Of a DNA stretch of 64,000 bases, positions 17,341-25,959 are shown one piece after another. Made by a program: the position numbers and the translations under genes. This DNA is from Nonomuraea basaltis. Its GTDB lineage: Bacteria > Actinomycetota > Actinomycetes > Streptosporangiales > Streptosporangiaceae. The notes under the pieces were generated by a model. That model was not told the DNA's origin. It did no database searches and worked only from the letters and a program-made list of their open reading frames with translations. The stretch covers positions 112,754 through 176,753 of the forward strand of contig NZ_VCJS01000001.1 of NCBI RefSeq assembly GCF_005893125.1. Reading direction: 5' to 3'. The stretch's first letter is position 1. The number at the start of each line of letters is the position of its first letter.

Positions 17341-18375
17341 TCACAGGCGCACCGGCTTCCTGCGGCGGACCAGGGCCACGAAGAACGGGGCGCCGATCAG
17401 TGCCAGCACCACACCCACCTCCAGCTCGCCCGGCGGGGCCACCACGCGGCCGATCACGTCGGCGACCAGCAGCAGCGCCGCGCCGATCAACCCCGAGTAC
17501 GGCAGCAGCCACCGGTGGTCGGTGCCCGCCATGGGACGGGCCAGGTGGGGCACGATCAGGCCGACGAACGACATCGAGCCACAGGCGGCGACCGCCGCGC
17601 CGGACAGCAGGGTGACGGCGGCGACGCCGATGGTGCGGGTCATGGCGATGTTCTGGCCGAGGCTCCTGGCCACGTCCTCGCCGAGGGAGAGCGCGTTCAG
17701 TCCCGGGGCGTTGATCATCGCCAGGACCAGGCCGGTCAGGATGAACGGCAGCACCTGCCAGACCACGTCGGGGCCCCTGGCCGCGATCGAGCCCGCCTGC
17801 CAGAAGCGGAACACGTCCATCGCCTGTTCGTCCAGCAGCACGATGGCCGAGGTGAGGGCGTACAGGAAGGCGCTGACGGCGGTGCCGGCGAGCGCCAGCG
17901 TGACCGGGGTGGGGCCGCCCCTGCCGCCCACCATGCCGAGCGCGAACACCGCCACGCTGGCGACCAGCGCGCCCGCCAGCCCGAACCAGATGTAGACGAG
18001 CAGGCTGGAGGCGCCGAGCAGGATGATCGAGGCCACCATCGCGAACGCCGCGCCCTGCGTGACGCCGAGCAGCCCTGGGTCGGCGAGAGGGTTGCGGGTG
18101 TGGCCCTGCATGAGCGCGCCCGCCACGCCGAGCGCGATGCCGGCGAGCACGCCGAGCACAGTCCGCGGGATGCGCAGGGAACGGATGACGATGTCGTTCT
18201 CGGTGCCGGTGGGCGCTGTGAGCGCGGTCCAGGCGTCCGCGAGCGGCACGGACTTGGCGCCGATCGTGATGCTCAGCACCACCGCGACCAGCACGGCGGC
18301 GAAAAGACCTAAGAGGACGGTGAGCCGGCGCTGACGGATGCCGTGGAGGCGCGGCGCGGCGGCGGTTACGCTCAC
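17341..18375 (-). CDS. FecCD-type iron-siderophore permease (first subunit)
   Basis: Permease of 344 residues with the motifs RIPRTVLGVLAGIALGVAGA, HTRNPLADPGLLGVTQGA and SFVGLIVPHLARPMAG typical of FecCD/BtuC proteins. First gene of the minus-strand operon, directly downstream of the iron box, and probably read through into the second permease and ATPase genes. Confidence 0.94.
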   Translation of the reverse strand: MSVTAAAPRLHGIRQRRLTVLLGLFAAVLVAVVLSITIGAKSVPLADAWTALTAPTGTENDIVIRSLRIPRTVLGVLAGIALGVAGALMQGHTRNPLADPGLLGVTQGAAFAMVASIILLGASSLLVYIWFGLAGALVASVAVFALGMVGGRGGPTPVTLALAGTAVSAFLYALTSAIVLLDEQAMDVFRFWQAGSIAARGPDVVWQVLPFILTGLVLAMINAPGLNALSLGEDVARSLGQNIAMTRTIGVAAVTLLSGAAVAACGSMSFVGLIVPHLARPMAGTDHRWLLPYSGLIGAALLLVADVIGRVVAPPGELEVGVVLALIGAPFFVALVRRRKPVRL

Positions 18376-18421
18376 CCGTTCCCTCCTCAGCGTTTGCTCG
18401 ATCCTGGTGAAGTATGCCAGC

Positions 18422-18440
18422 TTAGGCAGGGCTAACCTAA
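18422..18440. promoter_or_regulatory. Iron box (DtxR/IdeR/DmdR operator)
   Basis: TTAGGCAGGGCTAACCTAA matches the actinobacterial iron-box consensus TTAGGTTAGGSTAACCTAA at about 16 of 19 positions. A partial second box (TTTAGGTTTGCCTTACTT, from 18441) adjoins it. It lies between the divergent permease and binding-protein genes, so both should be repressed when Fe(II) is plentiful. Confidence 0.88.
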
Positions 18441-18476
18441 TTTAGGTTTGCCTTACTTCCTCGGGAAAGGGATCTG

Positions 18477-19469
18477 ATGAAACCGTTGCGCGCGCTGGTC
18501 GGTGCTCTCCTCGTTGTGGGACTCGCCGCCTGCGGCTCGGCCGAGCCCACGGCCACGACCTCCACCACCTCCACCACGGCGAGCGCGCCGTTCGCGACCG
18601 TGAAGCACGCGATGGGCGAGACGACGATCCCGGCCCAGCCGAAGCGCGTGGTGGCGCTCGACCAGAGCTTCGTCGATGCCGTCCTCACGCTGGAGACGCC
18701 CGTCGTGGGCTACACGACGTACCGGTCGCTCGACGACAAGCTGCCGGCCTACCTGGGGACGGTCGCCGAGACAAATGGCAAGGAAGCGACCCCGGTCGGC
18801 ACGCTGGCGGAGCCGAGCCTGGAGAAGATCATCGCGCTCAAGCCCGACCTGATCGTCTCGGCCAAGGTCCGGCACGAGGCCCTGTACGACAAGCTCTCCA
18901 AGATCGCGCCGACCGTCTTCAGCGAGACCACAGGGGCCATCTGGAAGGAGAACCTCCGGCTCATGGGCCAGGCCCTGGGCAAGCAGGAGCTCGCGGACAC
19001 CAGGATCAAGGAGTACGAGGACCGGGCGGCCAAGATCGGTGCGGCGATCAAGGAGAAGGACGGCGAGCTGCCCACGATCTCGATCGTGCGCTTCGCCGGT
19101 GAGCCGACGGTCCGGCTGTACGTCGAGAAGTCCTACTCCGGCCTGGTGATGAAGGACATCGGCTTCCCGCGCCCCGAGGGCCAGCCGACCGTGCAGGACA
19201 CGATCGCGGTCGACGTGAGCCAGGAGCGGATCTCGGACCTGGACGCCGAACACATCTTCGTCGCGACCTATGAGGACCCCGAGGACCCGGCGATCGAGGA
19301 GTCGAAGGAGAAGTTCGTGAGCAACCCGCTGTGGGGCAAGCTCAAGGGCGAGAAGCACGAAGTCAGCGACCTGACATGGATGACCGCCGTGGGCATCCAG
19401 GGCGCGCACGCCATCCTGGACGACGTGGCCAAGTTCTTCGGCGTCGACCCGGCCAAGACGACCTCCTGA
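18477..19469 (+). CDS. Iron-siderophore ABC transporter substrate-binding lipoprotein
   Basis: FepB/FhuD-like receptor of 330 residues. Lipoprotein signal peptide with lipobox LAAC (Cys at about residue 19), a Thr/Ser-rich linker, then the two-lobed fold: IPAQPKRVVALDQSFVDAVLTL in lobe 1 and LYVEKSYSGLVMKDIGFPRP in lobe 2. AAGGGA stands just upstream of the ATG. Divergent from the permease-ATPase operon and sharing its iron box. The siderophore is not predictable; no siderophore synthesis genes are in the window. Confidence 0.93.
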   Translation: MKPLRALVGALLVVGLAACGSAEPTATTSTTSTTASAPFATVKHAMGETTIPAQPKRVVALDQSFVDAVLTLETPVVGYTTYRSLDDKLPAYLGTVAETNGKEATPVGTLAEPSLEKIIALKPDLIVSAKVRHEALYDKLSKIAPTVFSETTGAIWKENLRLMGQALGKQELADTRIKEYEDRAAKIGAAIKEKDGELPTISIVRFAGEPTVRLYVEKSYSGLVMKDIGFPRPEGQPTVQDTIAVDVSQERISDLDAEHIFVATYEDPEDPAIEESKEKFVSNPLWGKLKGEKHEVSDLTWMTAVGIQGAHAILDDVAKFFGVDPAKTTS

Positions 19470-19489
19470 CGGTTCTTCGTACCGCCTCC

Positions 19490-20563
19490 CTAACGGGGCA
19501 GGAAGGCGCGGAGCTGCGTCAGGTGGGGCTCGATGTCCAGATGCTGGCCGGCGAGCCATTGCGGGTTGCCGTACGTCCCCTTGTAGCGGTCGCCGCTGTC
19601 GCAGATCAGCGTGACGATGCTGCCCTGCTCGCCCGCCCGCCGCATCTCGTCGATGAGCTCCACGCAGGCCGCCATGTTCGTGCCCGTGGAGCCGCCGACG
19701 TCCAGGCCGGTGACCTCGCGGGTCCAGTGCATGGCGGCGATCGAGCGGGCGTCGGGTACGGCCATCATGCGGTCGATGACGGACGGCTGGAAGGACGGTT
19801 CCACGCGGGGCCGGCCGATGCCCTCGATGCGGGAGCCGGGAGCGGTGGCGGAGGCGTCGCCGGAGAGCCAGCTAGGGTAGAAGGCCGAGCCCTCGGGGTC
19901 GGCGACGGCCAGGCGGGTGGCGTGGCGGCGGTAGCGGATGTAGCGGCCGATGGTCGACGACGTGCCGCCGGTGCCGGCCCCGACCACGATCCAGGAGGGC
20001 TCGGGGTAGGGCTCCAAGGACATCTGGGAATAGATCGACTCGGCGATGTTGTTGTTGCCGCGCCAGTCGGTGGCCCGCTCCGCGTAGGTGAACTGGTCCA
20101 TGAAGTGGCCGGAGGTCTCGGCGGCCAGACGGTGAGACTCGTCATAGATCGCGCCGGGGTCCGCGACGAGGTGACATTTCCCACCGTAGAACTCGATGAG
20201 GTGGATCTTCTCCGGTGACGTGGACGCCGGCATGACGGCGATGAACGGCAGGCCGAGCAGCCGGGCGAAGTAGGCCTCGCTCACGGCGGTCGATCCGCTG
20301 GACGCCTCGACGATCGTCGTCGTGGGCCCGATCCAGCCGTTGGCCAGGCCATAGAGGAACAGGGACCGAGCAAGTCGATGTTTGAGTGAACCAGTTGGGT
20401 GCACCGACTCGTCTTTAAGGTAGAGGTTTACACCCCAGTCGGAGGGCAGCGGAAAGACGTGCAGATGTGTGTCGCAACTACGGTTGGCGTCGGCTTCGAC
20501 CTTGCGTATGGCCTCCGCCACCCAGCGGCGTGTCCCCGCATCGTGGCGGTCCCTGAAATCCAT
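19490..20563 (-). CDS. PLP-dependent cysteine synthase-family enzyme (Cds1-like)
   Basis: Fold-type II PLP enzyme of 357 residues. PLP lysine in [13 protein letters not shown] (about residue 61), substrate loop [12 protein letters not shown] (about 86) and the phosphate-binding [14 protein letters not shown] (about 195). It resembles the actinobacterial proteins related to the Mycobacterium cysteine desulfhydrase Cds1 more than CysK/CysM (the context [15 protein letters not shown] and the STGTNMAAC segment). The expected product is pyruvate, ammonia and sulfide from cysteine, but this is inferred from family resemblance. AAGGAC stands just before the ATG. It converges on the siderophore-binding gene, 20 bp apart. 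Confidence 0.85.
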   Translation of the reverse strand: MDFRDRHDAGTRRWVAEAIRKVEADANRSCDTHLHVFPLPSDWGVNLYLKDESVHPTGSLKHRLARSLFLYGLANGWIGPTTTIVEASSGSTAVSEAYFARLLGLPFIAVMPASTSPEKIHLIEFYGGKCHLVADPGAIYDESHRLAAETSGHFMDQFTYAERATDWRGNNNIAESIYSQMSLEPYPEPSWIVVGAGTGGTSSTIGRYIRYRRHATRLAVADPEGSAFYPSWLSGDASATAPGSRIEGIGRPRVEPSFQPSVIDRMMAVPDARSIAAMHWTREVTGLDVGGSTGTNMAACVELIDEMRRAGEQGSIVTLICDSGDRYKGTYGNPQWLAGQHLDIEPHLTQLRAFLPR

Positions 20564-20621
20564 GTCCTTACGCTATCCCATGTGACTCTGGCCACTATTA
20601 CAGCGAAATTGGGTGGGTAGT

Positions 20622-20632
20622 GTTATGATAAC
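20622..20632. promoter_or_regulatory. Palindrome GTTATGATAAC with embedded -10-like TATGAT
   Basis: An 11-bp palindrome in the 239-bp gap between the divergent PLP-enzyme and sigma-factor genes. TATGAT within it could be a -10 hexamer for the sigma gene, but no -35 stands at good spacing. Small hairpins also occur at 20651-20666 and in GTCCC-TTACTC-GGGAC near 20722-20737. Confidence 0.3.
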
Positions 20633-20802
20633 GAGACTTGTCCGGCCGTGGACGTGACCACGCACGCCGCGAGCAGATGGACAGAAACCCCTTCTGACCA
20701 AGGCGGAACCTCTCTAACGCGTCCCTTACTCGGGACTTGCCATGATGGGAGCGCCGTCAGGCGGCCTGTGCCGAAACGGGGGATAGCGCAAGGGGGAATG
20801 AA

Positions 20803-21399
20803 TTGATCACTATGACCGATGAGCAGCGACAGGATTGGTTCGAACGCGATGTCGTGCCCGTGACGTCGCAGCTGTTCGCTTCCGCCATGCGCTTGACCCG
20901 CAACGCCGCCGACGCGGAAGACCTGGTGCAGGAGACGGTGGCGAAGGCCTACACGTCGTACCACCAGTTCCGCGAGGGCACGAACCTCAAGGCGTGGCTG
21001 CACCGGATCCTGACCAACAACTTCATCAACGACTACCGCAAGAAGCAGCGCTCGCCCAAGCTGTCCGCCGCCGAGGACATCGAGGACTGGCAGCTGCACG
21101 CCGCCGAGTCGCACAGCTCGTCGGGCCTGCGGTCGGCCGAGACCGAGGCGCTCGACCGGCTGCCCGACAGCGTCGTGATGAACGCCCTGCGCTCCCTTCC
21201 CGAGGACTTCCGCGTGGCCGTCTACCTGGCCGACGTCGAGGGGTTCGCGTACAAGGAGATCGCCGAGCGCATGGGCACGCCCATCGGCACGGTCATGTCC
21301 CGGCTGCACCGGGGCCGCCGCCAGTTGCGCGGCATGCTGGAGGAGTACGCCCGCGAGGAGGGCGCCCTGCGGCTCCCGGCCCAGCGTGCGGCGGCTTAG
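20803..21399 (+). CDS. ECF RNA polymerase sigma factor, SigR-like (ECF12 type)
   Basis: A 198-residue sigma factor. Region 2 contains [20 protein letters not shown] and [17 protein letters not shown]; region 4 contains [20 protein letters not shown] and [17 protein letters not shown]. These segments closely resemble Streptomyces SigR and mycobacterial SigH, which control thiol-oxidative stress. Those are normally followed by the zinc anti-sigma factor RsrA/RshA, but no HxxxCxxC protein is encoded here. TTG 20803 is preferred as start because AAGGGGGA lies 5 nt upstream; ATG 20812 is possible. Its stop overlaps that of the convergent MEDS/HATPase gene. Confidence 0.92.
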   Translation: MITMTDEQRQDWFERDVVPVTSQLFASAMRLTRNAADAEDLVQETVAKAYTSYHQFREGTNLKAWLHRILTNNFINDYRKKQRSPKLSAAEDIEDWQLHAAESHSSSGLRSAETEALDRLPDSVVMNALRSLPEDFRVAVYLADVEGFAYKEIAERMGTPIGTVMSRLHRGRRQLRGMLEEYAREEGALRLPAQRAAA

Positions 21400-22340
21400 G
21401 ACCCCATAGACAGATGAAGGCGGACGCGTAACACGCCGCCTTCCGCGCGCAGCTCCACGACGTCGCAGAGCTGGCGGCTGATCCAGAGCCCGTATCCCCT
21501 GGGGGATTCGGGCTCTGGTGGTATGTAGCCGGGTAAGGGGTCGTCCAGGGCGCCCCCAGGATCGGCGATCTCGCAGACGAGCTCCCCGTCGCTCACCCAC
21601 ATCGTGATCGTGCCGAACCCGGCGCCGTGCTCGATGCTGTTCGCGGCGATCTCGGAGACGCTGATGACGAGCGACGTGATCAGGTTGCGGTCCATGCCCG
21701 CCGCCCGGGCGTAGTCGCCCACGCTCTGGCGCAGCCGCCGCAGCTCGCGCGCGGTGAAGCGGATGGTCACGGCGCCGGGACCGGGCTCGGGGAGCGGGGC
21801 CCGGTCGTGGTCCAGCACGAGCTCGTGGGGCGGGACGAACCGGGTGCTCGCCGCCTCGCCGTCCGCGCCGAGCAGCACTGGATGGTTCACCGCGTTGTAG
21901 TCGAGCACCGTGGGCGGCACCTTGCGGCGGTCGTACAGGCACAGCATGACGGACGCCGCCGGGCCGAGCGCGGCGTTCACCACGGACTCGCAGCGGATCA
22001 TCTCGCTGATCTCGCGCTCGCTCCTGCCCTTCCAGATGGGCTCGCCGATCACGAGGGTACGGCGCCCCCGCGTGTATTCGTGGTAAGCGGCGAGCGTCCG
22101 GTACGGGTGCCCGTACCAGGCGGTGGAGACCCGGCTGTCGATGAGTCCCGCGTCGCCCCCGAGGGCGTCGGCCAGCAGGCCGAGCTTGGGCGCGCAGGTG
22201 ACCACCAGCACTCGCCTGCCCTCGTCCAGCGCGGCCCGCACGCGCGGCACGGCGAGATCCAGAAAGGACTCATCAGAGTCGTACGGCACCCCAACGTGCC
22301 TCAGACCCTCGCCATCGGTACGTGCCCGCTCAGGGCGCAC
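21396..22340 (-). CDS. MEDS-domain / HATPase_c_2 anti-sigma-type regulatory protein
   Basis: About 314 residues. The N-terminal half ([14 protein letters not shown]..., [19 protein letters not shown]) is a MEDS (methanogen/methylotroph DcmR sensor) domain. The C-terminal half has RsbW-like kinase motifs: [19 protein letters not shown] (N-box), [12 protein letters not shown] (G1) and [13 protein letters not shown] (G2). Such proteins act as sensory anti-sigma or anti-anti-sigma kinases. GTG 22340 is taken as start, but a TTG at 22376 that overlaps the EamA stop is equally possible. Tail-to-tail with the SigR-like gene, sharing 4 bp. Confidence 0.85.
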   Translation of the reverse strand: MRPERARTDGEGLRHVGVPYDSDESFLDLAVPRVRAALDEGRRVLVVTCAPKLGLLADALGGDAGLIDSRVSTAWYGHPYRTLAAYHEYTRGRRTLVIGEPIWKGRSEREISEMIRCESVVNAALGPAASVMLCLYDRRKVPPTVLDYNAVNHPVLLGADGEAASTRFVPPHELVLDHDRAPLPEPGPGAVTIRFTARELRRLRQSVGDYARAAGMDRNLITSLVISVSEIAANSIEHGAGFGTITMWVSDGELVCEIADPGGALDDPLPGYIPPEPESPRGYGLWISRQLCDVVELRAEGGVLRVRLHLSMGS

Positions 22341-22368
22341 GGGCGAAACGTAGCAAGCGCCGGCGGGG

Positions 22369-23202
22369 CTACGCAACGGCTATGAGCGCCACCGCTCCCA
22401 GCGCGCATGCGACGCCGGCCACCTGGATCCCCCGTAGCCGCTCTCCGAGCACCTGCCTGGCGAGCAGCAGGGTGCTGGCGGGGTAGAGGGAGACCAGTAC
22501 GGCGACCAGGCTGAGCAGGCCCTGGCGCTGCGCCAGCAGGTAGAGGACGTTGGCCGCCATGTCCAGCACGCCCGCGGCCACGATGATGCGCAGCGAGCCC
22601 GCGCTCGGCCGCAGCGTACGCCGGGTGGCCAGGGCCAGCAGCGCCACCGTGGTCACCGAGGACAGTCTCGCCCCGACCAGCGGCCACAGGCCCGCGTCGG
22701 ACGGCGCCATGGCCAGCAGGATGAAGAATCCGCCGAACCCGGCGCCCGCGGCCAGCGACGTCAGCAGGGCGCCGAGCGAGGCGCGCCCCTTCGCGGACCC
22801 GTCCTGGCTGACCAGCAGCACCGCGCCCAGCGCCAGCACCACGCCCACCAGCGCCCAGAACCCCGGCCGCTCACCCGTCGCCAGCCCGAACACCACCGGC
22901 AGCGTCGCCGAGGTGACCGCCGTCGTCGGCGCGACCACCGACATGGTCCCCGCGGCCAGCGCCCGGTAGAACAGCGCCAGCCCGGCGGCGCCCGACAGCC
23001 CCGCGGCCAGTCCCCAGAGCAGCGCGCGGTCGGTGAACGCGCCCGGCAGCGCCGGCAGGAGGCCGAGGATCAGCGCCAGCCCGGCGATCTGCGAGAGCGC
23101 GACGACTGAGAGCACTTGGGTTCGCCTGCTGGCCAGGCCGCCGAAGAAGTCGGCCGTGCCGTAGACCACCGCGCAGACGGTCGCCAAGATCACTGCGGTC
23201 AC
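22369..23202 (-). CDS. EamA/DMT-superfamily transporter
   Basis: A 277-residue, ten-helix drug/metabolite-type transporter with two EamA repeats (residues about 1-133 and 145-277). Family segments GLSGAAGLALFYRALAAG and VLYLLAQRQGLLSLVAVLVSLYPASTLLLA are visible. Divergent from an XRE-cupin regulator that probably controls it. The substrate could be an amino acid or other small metabolite; it cannot be decided from sequence. Confidence 0.88.
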   Translation of the reverse strand: MTAVILATVCAVVYGTADFFGGLASRRTQVLSVVALSQIAGLALILGLLPALPGAFTDRALLWGLAAGLSGAAGLALFYRALAAGTMSVVAPTTAVTSATLPVVFGLATGERPGFWALVGVVLALGAVLLVSQDGSAKGRASLGALLTSLAAGAGFGGFFILLAMAPSDAGLWPLVGARLSSVTTVALLALATRRTLRPSAGSLRIIVAAGVLDMAANVLYLLAQRQGLLSLVAVLVSLYPASTLLLARQVLGERLRGIQVAGVACALGAVALIAVA

Positions 23203-23228
23203 CGGTCATCCCTTCATAGTTCAATACA

Positions 23229-23270
23229 TTGCACGCCTAGTACAACACAGTGAGTGCAACATAGTGCAAA
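23229..23270. promoter_or_regulatory. Cluster of TTGCAC/GTGCAA half-sites
   Basis: Between the divergent EamA and XRE-cupin genes stand TTGCAC (23229-23234), GTACAA (23240-23245), GTGCAA (23254-23259) and GTGCAA (23264-23269). The last two are one helical turn apart in direct orientation and the first is inverted. This is a likely operator array for the XRE-cupin protein. Confidence 0.5.
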
Positions 23271-23294
23271 TCAGTTTCACTAGACTGAACTTCC

Positions 23295-23870
23295 ATGGAG
23301 GACCCAGAGCTGATCAACCAGGCCATCGCCAACAACGTCCGCTTCCAGCGCTCGCATCGCGCGCTGACGCTGGACCAGCTGGCCGCCAGGTCTGGTGTCA
23401 GCCGCGGGATGCTCGTGCAGGTGGAGCAGGGGCGTACGAACCCGAGCGTCTCCACCCTCACCAGGATCGCCTCGGCCCTGGGCGTCACCGTGGCCCGGCT
23501 GGTCGAGGTGGCCGACGTCCCCATGGTGCGCATCGTGGACAAAGCCGACGTGGTCACGTTCCACCAGGGCGACGTGCAGGCGCGGCTGCTCGTCGGCGCG
23601 GACACGCCGATGATCCTGGAGCTCTGGGACTGGCGCCTGGCGCCGGGCGAGCACCACGACGGCGACGCCCACCCGCCCGGCACCCGCGAGATGCTGACCG
23701 TGCTGGACGGCGAGCTGACCCTCACGGTCTACGGCAAGAGCCATGTGATCGGCAAGGACGACGCTGTGCTCTTCACCGCCGACCGGCCCCATCGCTATGC
23801 GAACCTGGGCAAGGAGCCGCTCAGGCTGGTGATGGTGGTCGCCGAACCCCGCGAGGCCCCCGACCACTGA
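23295..23870 (+). CDS. XRE family regulator with cupin domain
   Basis: A 191-residue protein: HTH_3 domain at about 14-68 (LTLDQLAARSGVSRGMLVQVEQGR, then PSVSTLTRIASALGV) and a cupin effector domain at about 110-180 (EHHDGDAHPPGTREMLTVLDGELTL, DDAVLFTADRPHRYAN). Homologues sense small molecules or amino-acid derivatives in the cupin barrel. Divergent from the EamA exporter, 92 bp apart, with a half-site cluster between them. Confidence 0.92.
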   Translation: MEDPELINQAIANNVRFQRSHRALTLDQLAARSGVSRGMLVQVEQGRTNPSVSTLTRIASALGVTVARLVEVADVPMVRIVDKADVVTFHQGDVQARLLVGADTPMILELWDWRLAPGEHHDGDAHPPGTREMLTVLDGELTLTVYGKSHVIGKDDAVLFTADRPHRYANLGKEPLRLVMVVAEPREAPDH

Positions 23871-24046
23871 CGTTCGGGATCATCGGTTGGAGTGGGCACG
23901 TCCGCACATTGCGGGACAGGCGGCACCGGCGGTTGCCGCAGAGGGGCACGAGTTGATGGTTGACGATTACTCCATGTCTTGGACGGCGGATGCCCATTGT
24001 TGGGTACATCCCTGGTGTACGGCGGAACGTCGGCAGGGGGTGGCGT

Positions 24047-24352
24047 GTGAGTGAGGCCCGAGCGGCGACGGAGAAGCTCCAGGCGGAGCTCCATGGTCTG
24101 GGCGTCACCAACTCGTACGAGGTGGGCGACGACGCGACCATCTCGGTGTGGATCGGTCTGGTCGTTCGCTACAGGGATGGTTTTTACCGCTGGCAGGAAG
24201 GACCGGTGAAACGTCGGCATCTGGGTACGGATCCGGTCGGATGTGCCATACGCGTGGCGCGCCGCTACAAGGAACTGCAGGCGGATATCCCACTCTGGTG
24301 GGACGACCTGGCCAGGGAACTGCGGGGGAAACCGGCCCAGGACTATCCGTAG
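24047..24352 (+). CDS. Small hypothetical protein
   Basis: About 101 residues from GTG 24047, which has GGCAGGGGGTGG shortly upstream. Seen: an N-terminal helix (ARAATEKLQAELHGLGV), a beta-rich centre (ATISVWIGLVVRYRDGFYRWQEG) and a charged C-terminal helix (AIRVARRYKELQ). The ORF is open back to 23960, but that extension is not protein-like. Lies 30 bp before the deacetylase gene. I do not recognise a function. Confidence 0.7.
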   Translation: MSEARAATEKLQAELHGLGVTNSYEVGDDATISVWIGLVVRYRDGFYRWQEGPVKRRHLGTDPVGCAIRVARRYKELQADIPLWWDDLARELRGKPAQDYP

Positions 24353-24382
24353 GCCCCCGCATGCGGCGTTTCGGGGGGAAGC

Positions 24383-25177
24383 ATGCGCGTGTGGGCCTTG
24401 CCGCTGGCCCTGCTCGCCCTGGTGGCCTGCGTCACCGAGTCGGTGGCGCACCGCCGGCAGGCCAAGCCGCCGGTGGTCGTCCTACCCAGGCCGGTACCGA
24501 TCGATCCGGTCCTGGTGGCCAGACGGCTGGCGTCGATGCAGCCCGGCTGGCCGCGCAGCCGCAGGTTCGACTGCTCGCGGATCAAGTGCGTGGCACTGAC
24601 CTTCGACGACGGGCCGGGCGAGCCCACGGGCCGACTGCTCGACCTGCTCAAGCGGCGTGACGTCAGGGCCACGTTCTTCGTCATCGGGCAGATGGTGGCC
24701 GCCGACCAGGGCGGCCGTACCGTCCGCCGCATGGTGGACGACGGTCACGAGCTCGGCAACCACTCCTGGAGCCATCCTCCGCTGGCCGAGCTGCCGCTGG
24801 AGGCGGTCAGGAAGGAGCTCCAGGACACCGACGACATCGTGGAGCGGCTGACCGGGGTCCGGATGCGGGTGATGCGGCCGCCGTACGGATCCACCGACGA
24901 CGACGTCGCCGAGGAGACCCGCCGCGAGGGGCTGGCGCAGATCCTGTGGAACGTCGACACCCTCGACTGGCGCGACCGGGTCTCCACGACCGTGGCCAAG
25001 CGGGCGGGCGAGGCCAAGCCGGGGTCGATCGTCCTGCTGCACGACATCCACCCCAGCACCGTGGACGCCGTGCCGGCGTTGCTCGACACGCTCAGCAGGA
25101 AGGGCTACACGTTCGTCACGGTCTCGGAGCTGTACGGCAGGACGCCCGAGCCGGGGATGATGTACACCGAGCGGTGA
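24383..25177 (+). CDS. Polysaccharide deacetylase (NodB-type, CE4), probable lipoprotein
   Basis: A 264-residue exported CE4 hydrolase that would remove N-acetyl groups from peptidoglycan, chitin-like or other polymers. A hydrophobic signal ends in LVAC (Cys at about residue 16), suggesting lipidation. Catalytic motifs: TFDDGPG (73-79), HSWSHPP (about 130-136, metal histidines) and RPPYGS. The later segments DTLDWRD and IVLLHDIHPST carry the remaining active-site residues, so the enzyme looks intact. Confidence 0.92.
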   Translation: MRVWALPLALLALVACVTESVAHRRQAKPPVVVLPRPVPIDPVLVARRLASMQPGWPRSRRFDCSRIKCVALTFDDGPGEPTGRLLDLLKRRDVRATFFVIGQMVAADQGGRTVRRMVDDGHELGNHSWSHPPLAELPLEAVRKELQDTDDIVERLTGVRMRVMRPPYGSTDDDVAEETRREGLAQILWNVDTLDWRDRVSTTVAKRAGEAKPGSIVLLHDIHPSTVDAVPALLDTLSRKGYTFVTVSELYGRTPEPGMMYTER

Positions 25178-25212
25178 CCCGGGATGTCGGTGGCACGTGG
25201 CACCCTTACGGC

Positions 25213-25863
25213 ATGGGTTTCACCGGTTTCCCCGACGAGGCGTTCCTCTTCTACGAGGGTCTCGAGGCGGACAACTCGAAGACATACTTCACCCGGCACA
25301 AGCAGCTCTACGAGGAGGCCGTGCGGGCGCCCATGCTCGCGCTCACCGACGAGCTGGCCGCCGAGTTCGGGCCGGCGCAGCTCTTCCGGCCCTATCGTGA
25401 CGTGCGCTTCGCCAAGGACAAGTCGCCGTACAAGACCCACCAGGGCGCGTTCGTGGACCTGATGCCCGGGATCGGGCTCTACGTCGAGATCAGCGCGTCG
25501 GGTCTGTTCACGGCGGGCGGCTGCTACACGCAGGCGTCCGACCAGGTCGCCCGCTATCGGGCGGCGGTGGACGAGGACCTGACGGGCAAGCCGCTGTCGG
25601 CGATCATCGACTCGCTGGTGGCGGCGGGCTACGCGATCGAGGGGGAGCGGTTGAAGACCAAGCCGCGCGGGTTCACCGAGGGCCACCCACGCATCGAGCT
25701 GCTGCGGCACAAGTCGCTCTACGCGGGCATGCGCTTCGAGCCCGAGCCGTGGGTGCACACGACGGAGGCACGCGCGCGCGTCGAACGCACCTGGCGCGCC
25801 TACGGCCCCCTGGTCGAATGGCTCTGCTCCCACGTCCGAGGCAGCGAACTGCCACCCAGGTGA
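25213..25863 (+). CDS. DUF2461 family protein
   Basis: A 216-residue protein of the DUF2461 family. Typical features: GFPDEAFLFYEGLEADNSKTY near the N-terminus, the RPYRDVRFAKDKSPYKTH segment (about 60-76) and LYVEISASGLFTAGG. The biochemical role is unknown. Start ATG 25213, 36 bp after the deacetylase gene. It faces the convergent membrane-protein gene. Confidence 0.9.
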   Translation: MGFTGFPDEAFLFYEGLEADNSKTYFTRHKQLYEEAVRAPMLALTDELAAEFGPAQLFRPYRDVRFAKDKSPYKTHQGAFVDLMPGIGLYVEISASGLFTAGGCYTQASDQVARYRAAVDEDLTGKPLSAIIDSLVAAGYAIEGERLKTKPRGFTEGHPRIELLRHKSLYAGMRFEPEPWVHTTEARARVERTWRAYGPLVEWLCSHVRGSELPPR

Positions 25864-25959
25864 CCGGGCCGCGGTCGTGCCGCCCGCTTACGGTGGCTCG
25901 ACCGCCGCACCCTGCGCCGGCTCACCGGGCGGCGGGTCGCGTGCCGGAGGCGGCCGTGG

